Positions 63,977 to 64,000 of a DNA stretch of 64,000 nt are shown one piece after another. The stretch covers positions 16,444,744 through 16,508,743 of the forward strand of contig NC_072456.1 of assembly GCF_027596085.1 (NCBI RefSeq). The letters are read 5' to 3'. Below the pieces are notes generated by a model. That model was not told the origin of the DNA. It did not search any database and worked only from the letters and a program-made list of their open reading frames with translations. This stretch comes from Anoplopoma fimbria. Taxonomy: Eukaryota > Chordata > Actinopteri > Perciformes > Anoplopomatidae. A program made the position numbers and the translations under genes. The stretch's first letter is position 1. Each line of letters opens with the position of its first letter.

Positions 63977-64000
63977 CACACACACACACACACACACACA
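63977..64000. repeat. (CA)n microsatellite at the window edge
   Basis: CA units run to the last base of the window, so the true length is unknown. Confidence 0.9.

Overview
The window looks like a teleost fish nuclear genome. It has spliced vertebrate genes with GT-AG introns, many CA/GT microsatellites, fish-type LINE fragments with 'TTTATTGATCCCC'-like 3' tails, and a short Tc1-type element. There is no prokaryotic content. I read all identifications and splice sites by eye; no alignment was run.

Region 1-29.5 kb, minus strand: psmd1 (26S proteasome regulatory subunit Rpn2). Twenty exons can be placed, from the start codon at 29498 down to 1169. They join in frame to exactly 797 codons. 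The remaining C-terminal exons lie beyond the left edge of the window. The 12.7-kb intron between exons 16 and 17 (9779-22521) contains htr2b, the 5-HT2B serotonin receptor, on the opposite strand. Its coding exons are 15704-15965, 18205-18405 and 19539-20497, giving 473 aa. The same nesting is known in mammals (HTR2B inside PSMD1).

Region 31.5-34.5 kb, minus strand: a three-exon gene that fits the C2orf72 family, which is also the neighbour of PSMD1 in human. Its first exon needs a one-base frame correction near 33990, which could be an assembly error, a polymorphism or a real lesion. Intron 2 carries a 5'-truncated LINE tail.

Region 34.7-36.7 kb: a 5'-truncated Rex1/L2-like LINE on the minus strand, apparently inserted into an older plus-strand repeat that ends in an ATT microsatellite.

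Region 37.5-40.55 kb, minus strand: a three-exon candidate gene that I do not recognise. It would encode a 90-aa single-pass membrane protein. It has a TATA-like element, a good start context, consistent splice phases and a tandem NAGNAG acceptor. This is the best candidate in the window for something undescribed.

Region 40.6-64 kb: no protein-coding gene can be supported. It holds microsatellites, decayed repeats and non-repetitive stretches that may include regulatory DNA, including two exact TAATCGAATTA paired-type homeodomain sites.

The genes share no pathway. The grouping is conserved genomic neighbourhood (proteasome subunit, nested receptor, C2orf72 family). I found no evidence of an exotic multi-gene system.
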